The notes: generated by a model from the letters alone, not told the origin. Positions 52,271 to 61,759 are shown, numbered from the stretch's first letter. The stretch: DNA of 64,000 nt from Astropecten irregularis (GCA_963971285.1 OZ020247.1:11738614-11802613), one strand, 5' to 3'. A program made the numbers and translations.

Positions 52271-53421
52271 TTCACCAGGTCCGGACCTGACAGCCAGGGG
52301 TCCCGGGTGCAAGACCTGAAACGGCATAATTTTCTTTTCCCAACACCAAAAAATCTAATCTGACATCGGACTCGCTTGAAATATATAAAAATTTGGCATT
52401 ATCATGACGGGTCAAATAGTTGGAGTTTTCACCAGGTCCGGACCTGTTAGCCAACGGGCAGTTTTCACCAGGTCCGGACCTGACAGCCAGGGGTCCCGGG
52501 TGCGAGACCCGAAACGGCATAATTTTTTCTCCACACTCCAAAAAATCTAATCTGACATCGGACTCGCTTGAAATATATAAAAATTTGGCGTTATCATGAC
52601 GGTTCAAAAAGTTGGAGTTTTCACCAGGTCCGGACCTGTTAGCCAACGAGCAGTTTTCACCAGGTCCGGACCTGATAGCCAGGGGTCCCGGGTGCGAGAC
52701 CCGAAACGGCATAATTTTATTTCCCAACACCAAAAAATCTTATCTGACATCAGTCTCTCTTGAAATATATAAAAATTTGGCATTATCATCACGGGTCAAA
52801 AAGATTGAGTTTTCACCAGGTCCGGACCTGTTAGCCAACGGGCAGTTTTCTCCAGGTCCGGACCTGATAGCCAACGAGCAGTTTTCACCAGGTCCGGACC
52901 TGATAGCCAGGGGTCCCGGGTGCGAGACCCTAAACGGCATAATTTTTTTTCAGACTCCAAAAAATCTAATCTGATTTCGGACTCGCTTGAAATATATAAA
53001 AATTTAGTATTATCATCACGGGTCAAAAAGTTTGAGTTTTCACCAGGTCCGGACTTGATAGCAAACAGGCAGTTTTCACCAGGTCCGGATCTGATAGCTA
53101 GGGGTCCCGAATGCGAGACCCAAAACGGCTTAATTTTTTTTCCCAACACCAAAAAATCTAATCTGACATCAGACTCTCTTGAAATATATCAAAATTTGGC
53201 ATTATCATCATGGGTCAAAAAGTGGATGTTTTCACCAGGTCCGGACCTGATAGCCAACGGCCAGTTTTCACTAGGTCCGGACCTGATAGCCAGGGGTCCC
53301 GGGTGCGAGACCCGAAACCGCATAATTTTTTTTCCTGGCGCTCAGGTCGGGACCTGTTCCAAACTGCCACTTTTTGACACGTGTCTGAAAACTTATTTCA
53401 TATATAATTTTGTCTTTTCAG

Positions 53422-53509
53422 AATTTGCTAGAAAACTAGAAAAAGAAGCTAGTGGATCCATTGAAGATTATGACAGGCTGTCAAGGTCTGGATCTAAATC
53501 ATCGCACAG
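53422..53509 (+). CDS. Exon-like module, copy 11 (outer, ancestral type)
   Basis: 88 bp, open: FARKLEKEASGSIEDYDRLS then RSGSKSSHR. Acceptor gtcttttcag, donor cacag/GTATGA. Like copy 1 it has GGATCT (Ser-Gly-Ser), and its downstream text (tcaaattcgacacc, caccagctcaggacccgag) matches copy 1 rather than the monomers. It ends the satellite domain. If any copy belongs to a working gene, copies 1 and 11 are the best candidates. Joined directly to the next exon at 54211, it would not keep the sphingomyelinase-like frame. Confidence 0.5.
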
Positions 53510-53689
53510 GTATGATGTCTAAATCTTTTCCCAGATTAAACAAAAAATCAAATTCGACACCACACTCACTTGAAATACATCCAATTTTGCATTATTGTCA
53601 CGGGTCAAAAAGTTGCAGTTTTCACCAGCTCAGGACCCGAGAGCCACTTTTTGACTCTTTAATCGAAAAAAAAATTGAATAGAAAAAAT

Positions 53690-54088
53690 CGAACTTTGGA
53701 TTTCGACTTGTTATGTCTTGTTGTGACTTGTAATGACTTATGATGTTTTATTTTGACTTGTTATGACTTGCGGTGACTTGTGGTGACTTGTGGTGACTTG
53801 TGATGACTTGTGATGACTTTGTGGTGACTTGTGATGACTTGTGGTGACTTGTGGTGACTTGTGATGACTTGTGGTGACTTGTGATGACTTGTGATGACTT
53901 GCGGTGACTTGAGGTGACTTGTGAAAACTTGCGGTGACTTGTGGTGACTTGCGGTGACTTGTGATGACTTGCGGTGACTTGCGGTGACTTGTGGTGACTT
54001 GAGGTGACTTGTGATGACTTGTGATGACTTGTGGTGACTTGTGTTGCCCTCTGGTGACTTGTGTTGCCCTCTGGTGACTTGTGATGAG
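53690..54088. repeat. 10-bp minisatellite (gtgacttgtg)
   Basis: About 38 copies of a 10-bp unit, gtgacttgtg or gatgacttgt, ending in two copies of an 18-bp variant with ttgccctctg. Open frames on the minus strand (Ser/His/Lys-rich) come only from the repetition. Confidence 0.95.
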
Positions 54089-54210
54089 TCAATAACCAAC
54101 TGTGGCAAGACTCCAACAAACACTAAGAAGTTTTGGGGGTATTTTTTATACTGTACCATTTCATGTGGAGGAAATTATAGTTTTCCTCTGACTTTTGTAC
54201 TGATTTGCAG

Positions 54211-54431
54211 GGTGATCGCTGTTGTACTGTCTAGACCCCGGACAACCCGTTCACCCGTATAAAAACCACCTACTACGTGAACAAGCCCGGTATGAGGATG
54301 GATTACATCCTGTATGATACCAGTGACTTAACTTGAGAGTAGCCTGATACTGGCCAGCATACCAGGGACCAACATACACTACTCAGACCACACAGGTGTA
54401 GAAGCCCTCTTTGAAATGCAGAAGATCAAAG
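54211..54431 (+). pseudogene. Decayed exon of a neutral sphingomyelinase-like gene
   Basis: A 221-bp candidate exon lies between tgatttgcag and GTCAGT. One frame gives DNPFTRIKTTYYVNKPG then MRMDYILYDTSDLT. After a one-base loss near 54333 another frame continues ESSLILASIPGTNIHYSDHT then GVEALFEMQKIK. The pattern G-x-R-x-D-Y-(V/I)-L-Y followed by S-D-H is that of the C-terminal part of neutral sphingomyelinases (SMPD2 type) of the endonuclease/exonuclease/phosphatase fold, where the SDH histidine is catalytic. These enzymes cut sphingomyelin to ceramide and phosphocholine. An in-frame TAG at 54232-54234 and the frameshift indicate a relic, unless they are sequencing errors. The rest of the catalytic domain is not in the window. 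Confidence 0.7.
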
Positions 54432-54465
54432 GTCAGTCCTAACTCATTAGCTTTTATTGAAAGGT

Positions 54466-54596
54466 GAACAAAGAAAAATTGACTGGAGCGGGTTTCAAAC
54501 AGGTCTGTGACCTCCTGAATACCGTACAGGCGCTCTACCAACTGATCTATCCAGCCCTACGTTGGTGGTTTCCCTAAAAGTCAATTATCTTTGTTC
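54466..54596 (-). mobile_element. tRNA-derived SINE or tRNA relic between inverted arms
   Basis: Read on the minus strand, 54555 down to 54481 looks like a tRNA: an intact A-box region (atcagttggtagagcg) and a B-box-like gtttgaaaccc, followed by cgctccagtcaatttttc. The anticodon arm is degraded. Flanking it, gaacaaagaaaaattgact (54466-54484) is inverted as agtcaattatctttgttc (54579-54596). Either two SINE tails face each other, or a tRNA-like core lies in a small inverted-repeat element. It falls in the intron between the two sphingomyelinase-like exons. Confidence 0.7.
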
Positions 54597-54860
54597 GTTT
54601 GGCAGTCAGAAGCCATGAAACCACGCACATAGGCCTACTGCTTCAGTCAGTTTCCCTTGTGGTTATTTGATGATTATATCATTATTTTTATATTATATTT
54701 GTACATCAGTTGACCCGAGCCTTGGTCTGAACTATGCAAACCTGTTGTATGGTTTTATTGTGTATAATTATTTCAATATTCATTGCAATCATGACCTGCA
54801 GTGAATATTGTCAAAGTGTTCAATCAAGATTGTAAATTGAGCATTGAGTGAGTGAAATAA

Positions 54861-55080
54861 CCTGGAGCCAATTTCATTTAACTGCTAAGCACAAAAATGT
54901 CTTGCCCAATACAAAAGCAAACAACCATTAAAAGTTGCATTTGATATTCATGGTCAATGAACAACAGGCAAAGAGCAATCACAAGTGATACACAACACAT
55001 TCAAATGTTTTTTTATTAAGACAGAAATGTCATGCTTAGCAAATGTTTGTGCTAAGCAGCGCCGTAAAATTGGCCCCTGT
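54861..55080. mobile_element. MITE with GGGGCCAATTTCAT ends, copy 2
   Basis: About 219 bp. It starts cctggagccaatttcat and ends aattggcccctgt, with gctaagca text at both ends. Its reverse complement follows the copy at 6272-6674 almost throughout, but lacks the fold-back minisatellite. It lies in the same intron as the SINE. Confidence 0.85.
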
Positions 55081-55202
55081 TGATTGCTAATAGTGGCAAG
55101 GTTGAGAAGTATTGGTGTACAGCCAATACACAGTGTTTTCAGAAACAAGTTTTGTTGTTGTTCATCTTTCTCTGTTATTATTTCTTTGACTGAATACTGT
55201 AG

Positions 55203-55369
55203 GTCTAGGATCCAACGTTTCAGGCAACGAGGAGGAGCATCTCTCTGCGCTACTGGAAATCCTTCTGTATATCAATAATTTCAACCTGGTCACTAAGGAA
55301 CAGCATGTCTAGTACCTCATGTCCTCATTCGTCATCTTTCTCCTACTGGTATGCTTGTGGCTGGGTTGA
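55203..55369 (+). pseudogene. Decayed last exon of the sphingomyelinase-like gene
   Basis: The acceptor tgaatactgtag is followed by a frame that joins in phase to the preceding exon (AAA G + GT gives Gly). It reads LGSNVSGNEEEHLSALLEIL then LYINNFNLVTKEQHV, then a TAG at 55310-55312, then YLMSSFVIFLLLVCLWLG and a TGA at 55367. The hydrophobic run after the stop looks like a membrane helix, as expected for SMPD2-type enzymes, which have C-terminal membrane segments. Phase agreement with the upstream exon supports the link. The TAG before the membrane helix supports loss of function. Confidence 0.55.
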
Positions 55370-55434
55370 GTCTTCCACTGTTGCACCAGCCGGTCTGCAC
55401 CTGTTTTGTGCTCTAGAGCTCTAGAGGCTCTAGA

Positions 55435-55750
55435 GATAATTTGTCACGGGATGATGACATCCTAAAATCAAGATGATGACATCCTGAGATAATTTATCAC
55501 GGGATGATGACATCCTAAAATCAAGATGATGACATCCTGAGATAATTTATCACGGAAATTGACATCCTAAAATCAAGATGACGACATCCTGAGATAATTT
55601 ATCACGGAAATTGACATCCAAAAATCAAGATGACGACTTCTTGAGATAATTTATCACGGGATGACGACATCCTAAAATCAAGATGACGACTTCTTGAGAT
55701 AATTTATCTCGGGATGACGACATCCTAAAATCAAGATATCATCATCCCAA
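55435..55750 (+). repeat. ~53-bp tandem repeat
   Basis: Six units start gataatttatcacggg at 55435, 55488, 55541, 55593, 55645 and 55698. Each also contains catcctaaaatcaagatga. Within a unit the phrase gatgatgacatcct appears twice, so the unit itself grew from a shorter duplication. Confidence 0.95.
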
Positions 55751-56539
55751 GATGCTTAGTCTCAAGATCTCAACAAGTCGGATGGCACCTCTAGGGTTCC
55801 ATACATTTACATTTCTAAAACTGTATTTATTACAATTGTCAAAGTGCCTGAACCAAAGAAATTAATATGTACAAATGCACAATTTGAAGTGGATCAAGAA
55901 TCTATAATCCTATTTATTCTTTTCTTACTGGCTGTATAGAAATTGATATAAATCTATCACAACATTATTATAGCTGAAGAAAGTATCAAAGTACGTAACA
56001 ATGATGTGCGCCAATATGAATGACGACCACAAATCTTACAGAAATGGTTATACAATACAGTGGAATGTCACTACAACAAACACGGCAGGATTCACAGAAA
56101 TTGTCCATTATAGTGGTCAATTGTATACAAAATTGGGAGCCAAGGATGATGTTCAGTAAAGCCCAATGTTCATTGTAGCAGCGTTCCACTGTACTGTACT
56201 TTTTTTCTACATTGTATAAACTCAATAAGTAATACATGTGTAATGTTCATGTACAGCTTTAGACACATCAGTATCTATTACTGAACATTGACATATTGTG
56301 TATGCTTGAGAGTTTGGAATGCTTGATGTTTCAATTCATGGCTTTTAGGCTTTGAGAAAGATCATGGTTTGATGGAAATGTCAGTTGCCTTGATATATTT
56401 CTGGTCATTCTTGTGGTTGATGAGCAGTTTGCAGCATTTTATCACTCATATATTTTAATGTATATTTATTCAGATTGACTTCAATATACATCATTATCAG
56501 TGTGTATGTCAGGTTTTTCAACTGACCGAATTGCAGTGC
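55751..56539. other. No gene seen
   Basis: AT-rich single-copy DNA. A minus-strand frame of 83 codons (55986-56237) resembles nothing I know. It could be 3' UTR or intergenic DNA after the sphingomyelinase-like relic. Confidence 0.4.
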
Positions 56540-56580
56540 AACATTTGATCAGGTTCGAATCCTGCTCTAGTCAATATAAC
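56540..56580 (+). mobile_element. 3' part of a tRNA-derived SINE
   Basis: GGTTCGAATCC at 56552-56562 is a perfect Pol III B-box and is followed by tgctctagtcaat, the same kind of tail as the SINE at 54466. The upstream A-box half is not recognisable, so this is a truncated or decayed copy. Confidence 0.55.
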
Positions 56581-57835
56581 CTCGTCCACCATTCTACAAT
56601 ATTTATCATGTCAGAGTCTACAGAATGGTTGTAGTATGTACAAACTGTAGTATTGCAAATGGAAGTTTGTATCTATGCCAAGTTTAGCAAAGACACATTA
56701 CAATAATGTGTGAAGAAAGTAACTTTCAAGCTGTATGTATTTTATCTTAAATTTGACATGTTTTCCTCTGTCAAAATTATGTCAGTTATCTGGGCCTAAT
56801 TGCATCAAATGTTGAAATTAGGGGCGCAATTTTAGCAATGCCAAATTTAATTTTAATTTTAATTTTCTGCCCTTATGACATCTCAGTCGACTAAAGGAAC
56901 TAGCACTGACAAGAGATGCAAAATTATGCGTCCTTTTCCATGACTTAGTGAATAAATCTGGGCTAGAGAGAAGGAACGGGAGGGAGGGAGGGGTTTCAAC
57001 ACGCATGCTCTTAATGGACACATGGCCATATCCGCATTCATTCATGCGAAAAATCAGTCAAGTGTGAACAAATCCACATTTGAAGGCAGATATCTCTGTC
57101 ATCCCTTGCTCATTTTCCCTGTAGTTTCTAGAAATGTGATTGATTCTTTAAAATTAAATGATCGTTGTGCAAATTACTTTTTGAATGCCTTGATTCATAT
57201 TGTCTTTATTCATTCATGCATGAAGTATGTATCATATGAACGGTATCAAATGAAAGCTGAGGAACTTAGCTTTCCAGATATGTGTCATTTATTATTCAAA
57301 AGTGAAATTAAAATTGGATTAAACATAGACAAATCTCGGTTTTGTTTTATCTGGGACACCCTGTAAATATTCATGCTCAAGTATTATTCTCAATGCTCTC
57401 TTTTGAATTCTTTCAAGCAAATAACTTTGACATTTAGAGAGCCATTCCATACAGGTGTGGCATATTCAGTTATGAAATTTGGTCATAATGCATGTTTTGA
57501 CAGAATCCTTTATACTTGGCAAAGTAGCTCCCCATGGATTACGCTGTTCTATGTTACAATCTATGCTGTATTTGGTAGCTCTCATTATGATATTCATAAT
57601 TCAAATTCAATCAAACATTTAGAAAATTGGGGTTTTTCACAAGTTGAAATTCTGAGAAGGATTCTGGCACTAATTCATTCATAGATTAGTCCAATCATAG
57701 ATAAGGAGTTTAAACATACTTTTAACCATATCAGGCGATATTCAAATAAATGATTTGAAACGATGGCAAGTAACACAAATATCATGTCTTGAGTTTCATT
57801 CATTACTGAGTCCGAGTATAATGAGCTTAAACAAT
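56581..57835. other. Unassigned DNA with two adjacent open frames
   Basis: Two plus-strand frames, 57022-57366 (114 codons) and 57373-57684 (103 codons), follow each other. They are rich in Ile, Phe, Ser and His, show no domain I recognise, and one ends on the widespread repeat-end motif gggacaccctgta. I regard them as probably non-coding, possibly inside an old transposon. No other exon is evident. Confidence 0.35.
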
Positions 57836-58020
57836 TTTGATCTTCAGAAGATCAAAAATCCTGTGAAAGGATTTATAAATACTGTGGGCATTTTGCATTG
57901 TTTCCTTTAAAAAGTGGGCACCGTATGGGACTGGAAATTTCATACATGACTGTTATTGTATCTTTCTTTACTATGAATCTGCATTTCTTTAACAAAACCA
58001 AAGTATGATATTAACTTTAA
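57836..58020. mobile_element. Fold-back element E, partial copy
   Basis: Starts with the hairpin ttttgatcttcagaagatc and ends ccaaagtatgatattaactt. It matches the reverse complement of the middle of the copy at 58492-59024 (gggcaccgtatgg, catgactg, gatctgcanttcttt-like text). No coding capacity. Confidence 0.7.
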
Positions 58021-58491
58021 TTTAGTACATTTAGGCTGATTTTAAGTCAGAACCTAAACATCTTCCATTTACCATAAAACTGGGTTCCATGTCTGTTGGC
58101 CTCCAATACTAAGGTAAATAATGGAATCGTTGGGCCATTTTTATTTAAAACCCTAAATCTCAGTGTCTGTTGCTCATGAAATGTGATGTCAATCCAAATC
58201 GAAGATGACATCATTATAACTTCATCAATAATTGATCCAAGCAAGAGACCTCACGCCCCGCCCCCATGCACACACCCACACATTTCAATATAGTAGGAAT
58301 CATTTTGTAGAATAAAAGTTTCATTCAACATCACTGTTGACTCTATGAAAGTTTCCAAAGACAATTAGTTTGATTTGAAGACCCCAGCTTGTAATAGCTT
58401 ACATGGTTTCATTGGAGAGTTCATTTTAATTGTTTAGGCCAAATTTTATCAATTTTCTTTTTCCCATCTAAATATTTTTTTTATTATTGAT
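58021..58491. other. No gene seen
   Basis: Spacer between two copies of element E. AT-rich, with a short cacacaccc-like tract near 58268. No exon or repeat is identified. Confidence 0.4.
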
Positions 58492-59024
58492 GCAAAGGTA
58501 GTATCATACTTTGGTAGCATATACTGAAACAGAAATCTGCAAGGTTTACTTATAACTTGCAGGGTGTAAAGATGGTGTTTGTAGGAACGTAGTTGTCTGC
58601 CTGAAATGCTGTATTTATCCAGAAAAGAGTAAAACCAGTGATCAAAATGATTTTTGATCTTTAGAAGATCAAAATTAAAGGTAATATCATACTTTGGTTT
58701 TTATCAAAGAAGTGCAGATGGGCCAAAATATCAAGGGAGACACATTCCCAGTCATCTGCGAAAATTTCAGTTCCATACGGTGCCCGTTTTTAGCGAAAAT
58801 CGTGAAAAACGGCCACAGTATTTCACAGTATTTTTTATCTTTAAAAGATCAAAAAGATTTTCGGTTGTTGTTCTACTGATTTCTTGATAAATACACCATT
58901 TCAAGCGGAACAATTTTAACGGTGGGTTTCTACCAGCACCATCTTCATCCCCTGAAAGTTATACGTAAATATGTGAACATTTCTGTTTTGGTTGCTAACC
59001 AAAGTATGATACTACCTTTAAAAT
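58492..59024. mobile_element. Fold-back element E, full copy with ~180-bp inverted ends
   Basis: The left end aaaggtagtatcatactttg (58495) is repeated inverted at the right (ccaaagtatgatactacctt, to about 59020). Similarity of the arms continues inward for roughly 180 bp: the acagaaat, taacttgcagg, agatggtg, gcttgaaatg and gatctt hairpin blocks occur in mirror order. The ttttgatcttnagaagatca hairpin occurs at 58652, with a weaker version near 58835. No protein frame, so non-autonomous. The target duplication is unclear. Confidence 0.8.
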
Positions 59025-59344
59025 CGCGCCCTTAGCTAATTCCAACTTCAATGACCAATGACAAAAGAAAATCAGAAAATTTGAAATGGATTTGTTTCTT
59101 TCTTTCTTTGTTCAATTTGTATAATTATTGATGCCTTCGTTTGTTTATTTTGGTGTGATTTATTTGTTTTATAAGTTGAACTGGCAGCATATTAGAAATA
59201 ATTGGCACTGTTGATTTTACGTTGGTATAATTATATTCTCTAATTATATTCTTTAAGTAGTATAAACGACCTGGCTCAAGTCGCTCAACCAAAGATCCCG
59301 CCTAAATAGGATCTTTGGCTCAACTTTGTAATAATTACAACAAA

Positions 59345-59605
59345 AAAACTGATAGCGAACATCCGACCCATGAGGGCGCTTTTGTTGTAAACACACACTC
59401 ATTCATAAAAGACCATGTGTACATCATCAGCTGCTGCATTGAATGATTTCAGGAGATTTTTGTCTGCTTTCCTGCCCGAGTCATAAGCAGAAGAGGCATT
59501 TTCCAGGTGAGTCTTGGTCTGAGGTTTACTAGAGATTATCTTAGATACATTTTTAGCTCAAAACGAAGTATTTTTGTGGCTTTTTTTGCAGCAAACTTTA
59601 AATGC
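59345..59605 (+). other. Duplicated segment, locus II copy
   Basis: Partner of 5592-5850 with the same order of landmarks, including a splice-donor-like ttccag/GTGAG at 59501-59511 and a T-rich tract ending gcag near 59592. The frame from the ATG of gacccatgagggcgct stops after six codons, which argues against coding use and suits a 5' UTR exon or promoter-proximal DNA. Confidence 0.55.
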
Positions 59606-59849
59606 CACTTCAACTTGTACAAGAATTGCACTGACGACCATTTTGTGCACGACTCTATGGAACCAGCAGAGGGCGTTTTGAGATAAATTGCTGAGCACTG
59701 CTGTATTCAAAGAGTCATTGTAGGTTAAAAAAAATCCCGTAAAACTCACTGTTTAGATATGCTATCCCAGTGTTACACAGCTGAGATTGAAGTTCATCAT
59801 AACTTGTATTCAGTAAGGTAACTGGAATTCTTTCTTTCTTTCTTTCCTA

Positions 59850-59945
59850 TGTTTCTACCATCACCATCTTTATACCCTGTAAGTTATAGCTATAGGTAAA
59901 TCTTTGAAGATTTCTGTTTTGGTATGCTACCACAAGTACCAGTAA
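59850..59945. mobile_element. Fold-back element E, end fragment
   Basis: Text such as tttctaccatcaccatcttt, ccctgtaagttatag and tttctgttttgg follows the right end of the full copy at 58492-59024 in the same orientation. The terminal ctaccttt is lost. A short ttctttcttt run precedes it. Confidence 0.7.
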
Positions 59946-60297
59946 CAAAGTTACTTATACATGTGTGATGAGGTATGTAGGCCTGCAACCTTTAAGAAAA
60001 AAGGGTTATCCTCTAACTTCCAAGAGTAATCTTGAGGGAAAGAATTCCACTAATGACCATTACGGAAAAAGGATTATATCCTCCAAGAGTAACTTATTGG
60101 ATACAAATTATGATGAACGTGTGGAAAACCTGGGTAGCATATCTGAAAAGTGAGTTTTACATTGTTTTTTTTTTACCTACAAATTGTACACTTCCAATAC
60201 AGCGGCAGCCAATTTGCTCAAAACACCCTCGATCTGTTGGTTCCATAGAGTTGTGTACAAATTATGGTCATCAGTGGAATTCTTTATGAAACGAATA

Positions 60298-60561
60298 CAC
60301 CGATCCGACGGAGCGACCATGGAGGTAGAAAACACCCGCCATTACTGCATGCAATGTCTCCACCCGTATTTTGTCCGGCAACAAAATAATTTAAGTCTGC
60401 CACAATATACTGCGGGGTGTACATCCCCTAATCAGACATACACCCTGCAATTATAGGGTGTGGCGGACGTAAATTCTTTGGTTGGGGGACAAAATATGGC
60501 CGGGGACACACCAGTAATGGCGGATGCTTTCTACCTCCATGGTCTCGCCGTCAGATCAGTG
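60298..60561. mobile_element. 264-bp palindromic MITE
   Basis: The two halves are imperfect reverse complements almost to the centre: gaccatggaggtagaaa (from 60315) mirrors tttctacctccatggtc (to 60544), and cgccattactg, tattttgtcc, gtctgcca and gggtgta blocks mirror likewise. Outermost bases cac(c/t)gatc(c/t)gacgg are flanked by TA on each side (60296-60297, 60562-60563), which would fit a Tc1/mariner-type TA target. No transposase is encoded. A frame of about 90 codons across it is incidental. Confidence 0.85.
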
Positions 60562-60594
60562 TATACCGCTACTGTTAGATACACATATCGTAAA

Positions 60595-60767
60595 AAATGT
60601 TCTGCTTGAAATGCTGTACTTCTCCAGAAAAGAGTTTACATCAATTTTTTAAAGATACAAATTTAAAGTGAATTAAGATTTTAGAAATACTGTGGGTGTT
60701 TTGTTTTTTATTGTTTTCTCAAAAATTGGGGACCGTCTGGGACCAAATTTTTTACAGATGACTGTTG
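60595..60767. mobile_element. Fold-back element E, internal fragment
   Basis: Contains gcttgaaatgctgtacttct, ccagaaaagagt, aaatactgtggg, ggaccgtctggga and cagatgactgttg in the order found inside the copies at 57836 and 58492. Both inverted ends are missing. Confidence 0.65.
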
Positions 60768-61538
60768 TTGGGTCTGAGTTGGCTTGGGTCAGATATTGTT
60801 GGCTTGGGTCTGGGTTGGCTTGGGTCAGATATTAATGGCTTGGGTTTGAGTTGGCTTGGGTTTGAGTTGGCTTGGTTTGAGTTGGTTTGGTTGGCTTGGT
60901 TTGATGAGTTGGCTTGGCTTGAGTTGGCTTGGGTTGAGTTGGCTTGGCTTGGGTTGAGTTGGCTTGGGTTGAGTTGGCATGGGTCTGAGTTGGCATGGGT
61001 CTGAGTTGGCATGGATCTGAGTTGGCTTGGGTTGAGTTGGCTTGGGTCTGAGTTGGCTTTGATCTGAGTTGGCTTGGGTCTGAGTTGGCTTGGGTCTGAG
61101 TTGGCTTGGGCCCGAGTTGGCTTGGGTCCGAGTTGGCTTGGGTCAGAGTTGGCTTGGGTAGACCTGAGTTGGATTGGGTCCGAGTTGGCTTGGGTCTGAG
61201 TTGGCTTGGGTTAAGTTGGTTTGAGTATGAGTTGGCTTGGGTCTGAGTTGGCTTGGGTCTAAGATTTGGTTTGGGTCTAAGATTTGGCTTGCGTCTGAGT
61301 TGGTGTGAGTATGAGTTGGCATGAGTTTGAGTTGGCTTGGGTAAAGTTGGTTTTGGTCTGATTTGGCTTGGGTCCAAGTTGCCTTTGGTCCGAATTGGTT
61401 TGGTCTGAATTGAATATGGGTCTGAGTGGGATTTGGTTGGCTTTGGTTGCATTGGTTTGGGCTGAATTGGCTTGGGTCCGAGTTGGCTTTGTTTGGCTTT
61501 GGGTCTGAGTTGGCTTTGGTCTGAGTTTGGTTGGGTCA
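60768..61538 (+). repeat. 16-bp minisatellite (gagttggcttgggtct), block 1
   Basis: About 45 copies of gagttggcttgggtct and shorter forms such as gagttggcttggg. A minus-strand frame of 235 codons (Gln/Pro/Thr/Asn-rich) runs through it purely because the repeat lacks stops. Confidence 0.95.
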
Positions 61539-61627
61539 TCGTTTTGCGATGAAGTCATACCGAATTTGAATAGATGAATATTTTAATAATTTCATGAATT
61601 ATTTTGTATTTGTGTATTTCTTTGTAG

Positions 61628-61759
61628 GGACAGATTCTGCAGACCATCCTTTCACCACTGTATCTGACTCCAGATGAGGTTGAATTACTTGCAATCCCCT
61701 TCCCTGGCTCATTCTGACTTGTGCTGACAAATTGAAGGAACTCCTTGCGGTACAAATGA
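61628..61759 (+). pseudogene. Candidate exon, possibly Rho-GEF (DH domain)-like, broken
   Basis: A 132-bp segment between a good acceptor (tttctttgtag) and a perfect donor (GTAAGT). The first frame reads GQILQTILSPLYLTPDEVEL then LAIPFPGSF and a TGA at 61715. With a change of frame, ILTCADKLKELLAVQM follows up to the donor. The pattern of a leucine-rich start, LTPDEVELL and a later KLKELL faintly recalls the DH domain of Rho guanine-nucleotide exchange factors, but the match is weak. The frame change means it is a relic or contains an error. It lies in locus II between the two minisatellite blocks. Confidence 0.35.

Larger units (their letters stand above)
10195..53340 (+). repeat. Array B2, 192-bp satellite, about 43 kb
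   Basis: Roughly 215 copies of a 192-bp monomer, interrupted only by exon-like modules. Landmarks in order are ccaaaaaatct, gacatcggactcgcttg, aatatataaaaatttggc, attatcatcacgggtc, two adjoining 36-bp subrepeats each starting agttttcaccaggtccgg, then ggggtcccgggtgcgagacc and cggcataatttttttt. The spacing is exactly 192 in most places (for example 19771 to 19963). Each subrepeat has the perfect palindrome AGGTCCGGACCT, so about 430 copies occur here. The period equals 64 codons, which keeps frames open for up to 376 codons on the plus strand and 271 on the minus strand. These are not evidence of genes. Confidence 0.97.

Noticed and set aside
10195-53340. CRISPR-like spacing of conserved 36-bp repeats
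   Set aside because: The spacers are not unique, the repeats occur in adjacent pairs inside a 192-bp monomer, no cas genes are present, and the setting is eukaryotic.
10195-53340. AGGTCCGGACCT as a nuclear-receptor response element
   Set aside because: The half-site AGGTCC differs from AGGTCA and there is no spacer between halves. Nothing else supports a hormone response.
53748-54159. Ser/His/Lys-rich minus-strand frames of over 120 codons
   Set aside because: Translation of a 10-bp minisatellite.
54481-54555. Functional tRNA gene on the minus strand
   Set aside because: The A-box half is good but the anticodon arm does not fold and the B-box is altered (gtttgaaaccc), so SINE or relic fits better.
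57022-57684. Two successive plus-strand frames as genes
   Set aside because: No recognisable domain, no splice or promoter signals that I can defend, AT-rich composition typical of chance frames, and an end on a common repeat motif.
60832-61539. A 235-codon Gln/Pro/Thr-rich minus-strand frame
   Set aside because: Translation of the 16-bp minisatellite; no non-repetitive part.
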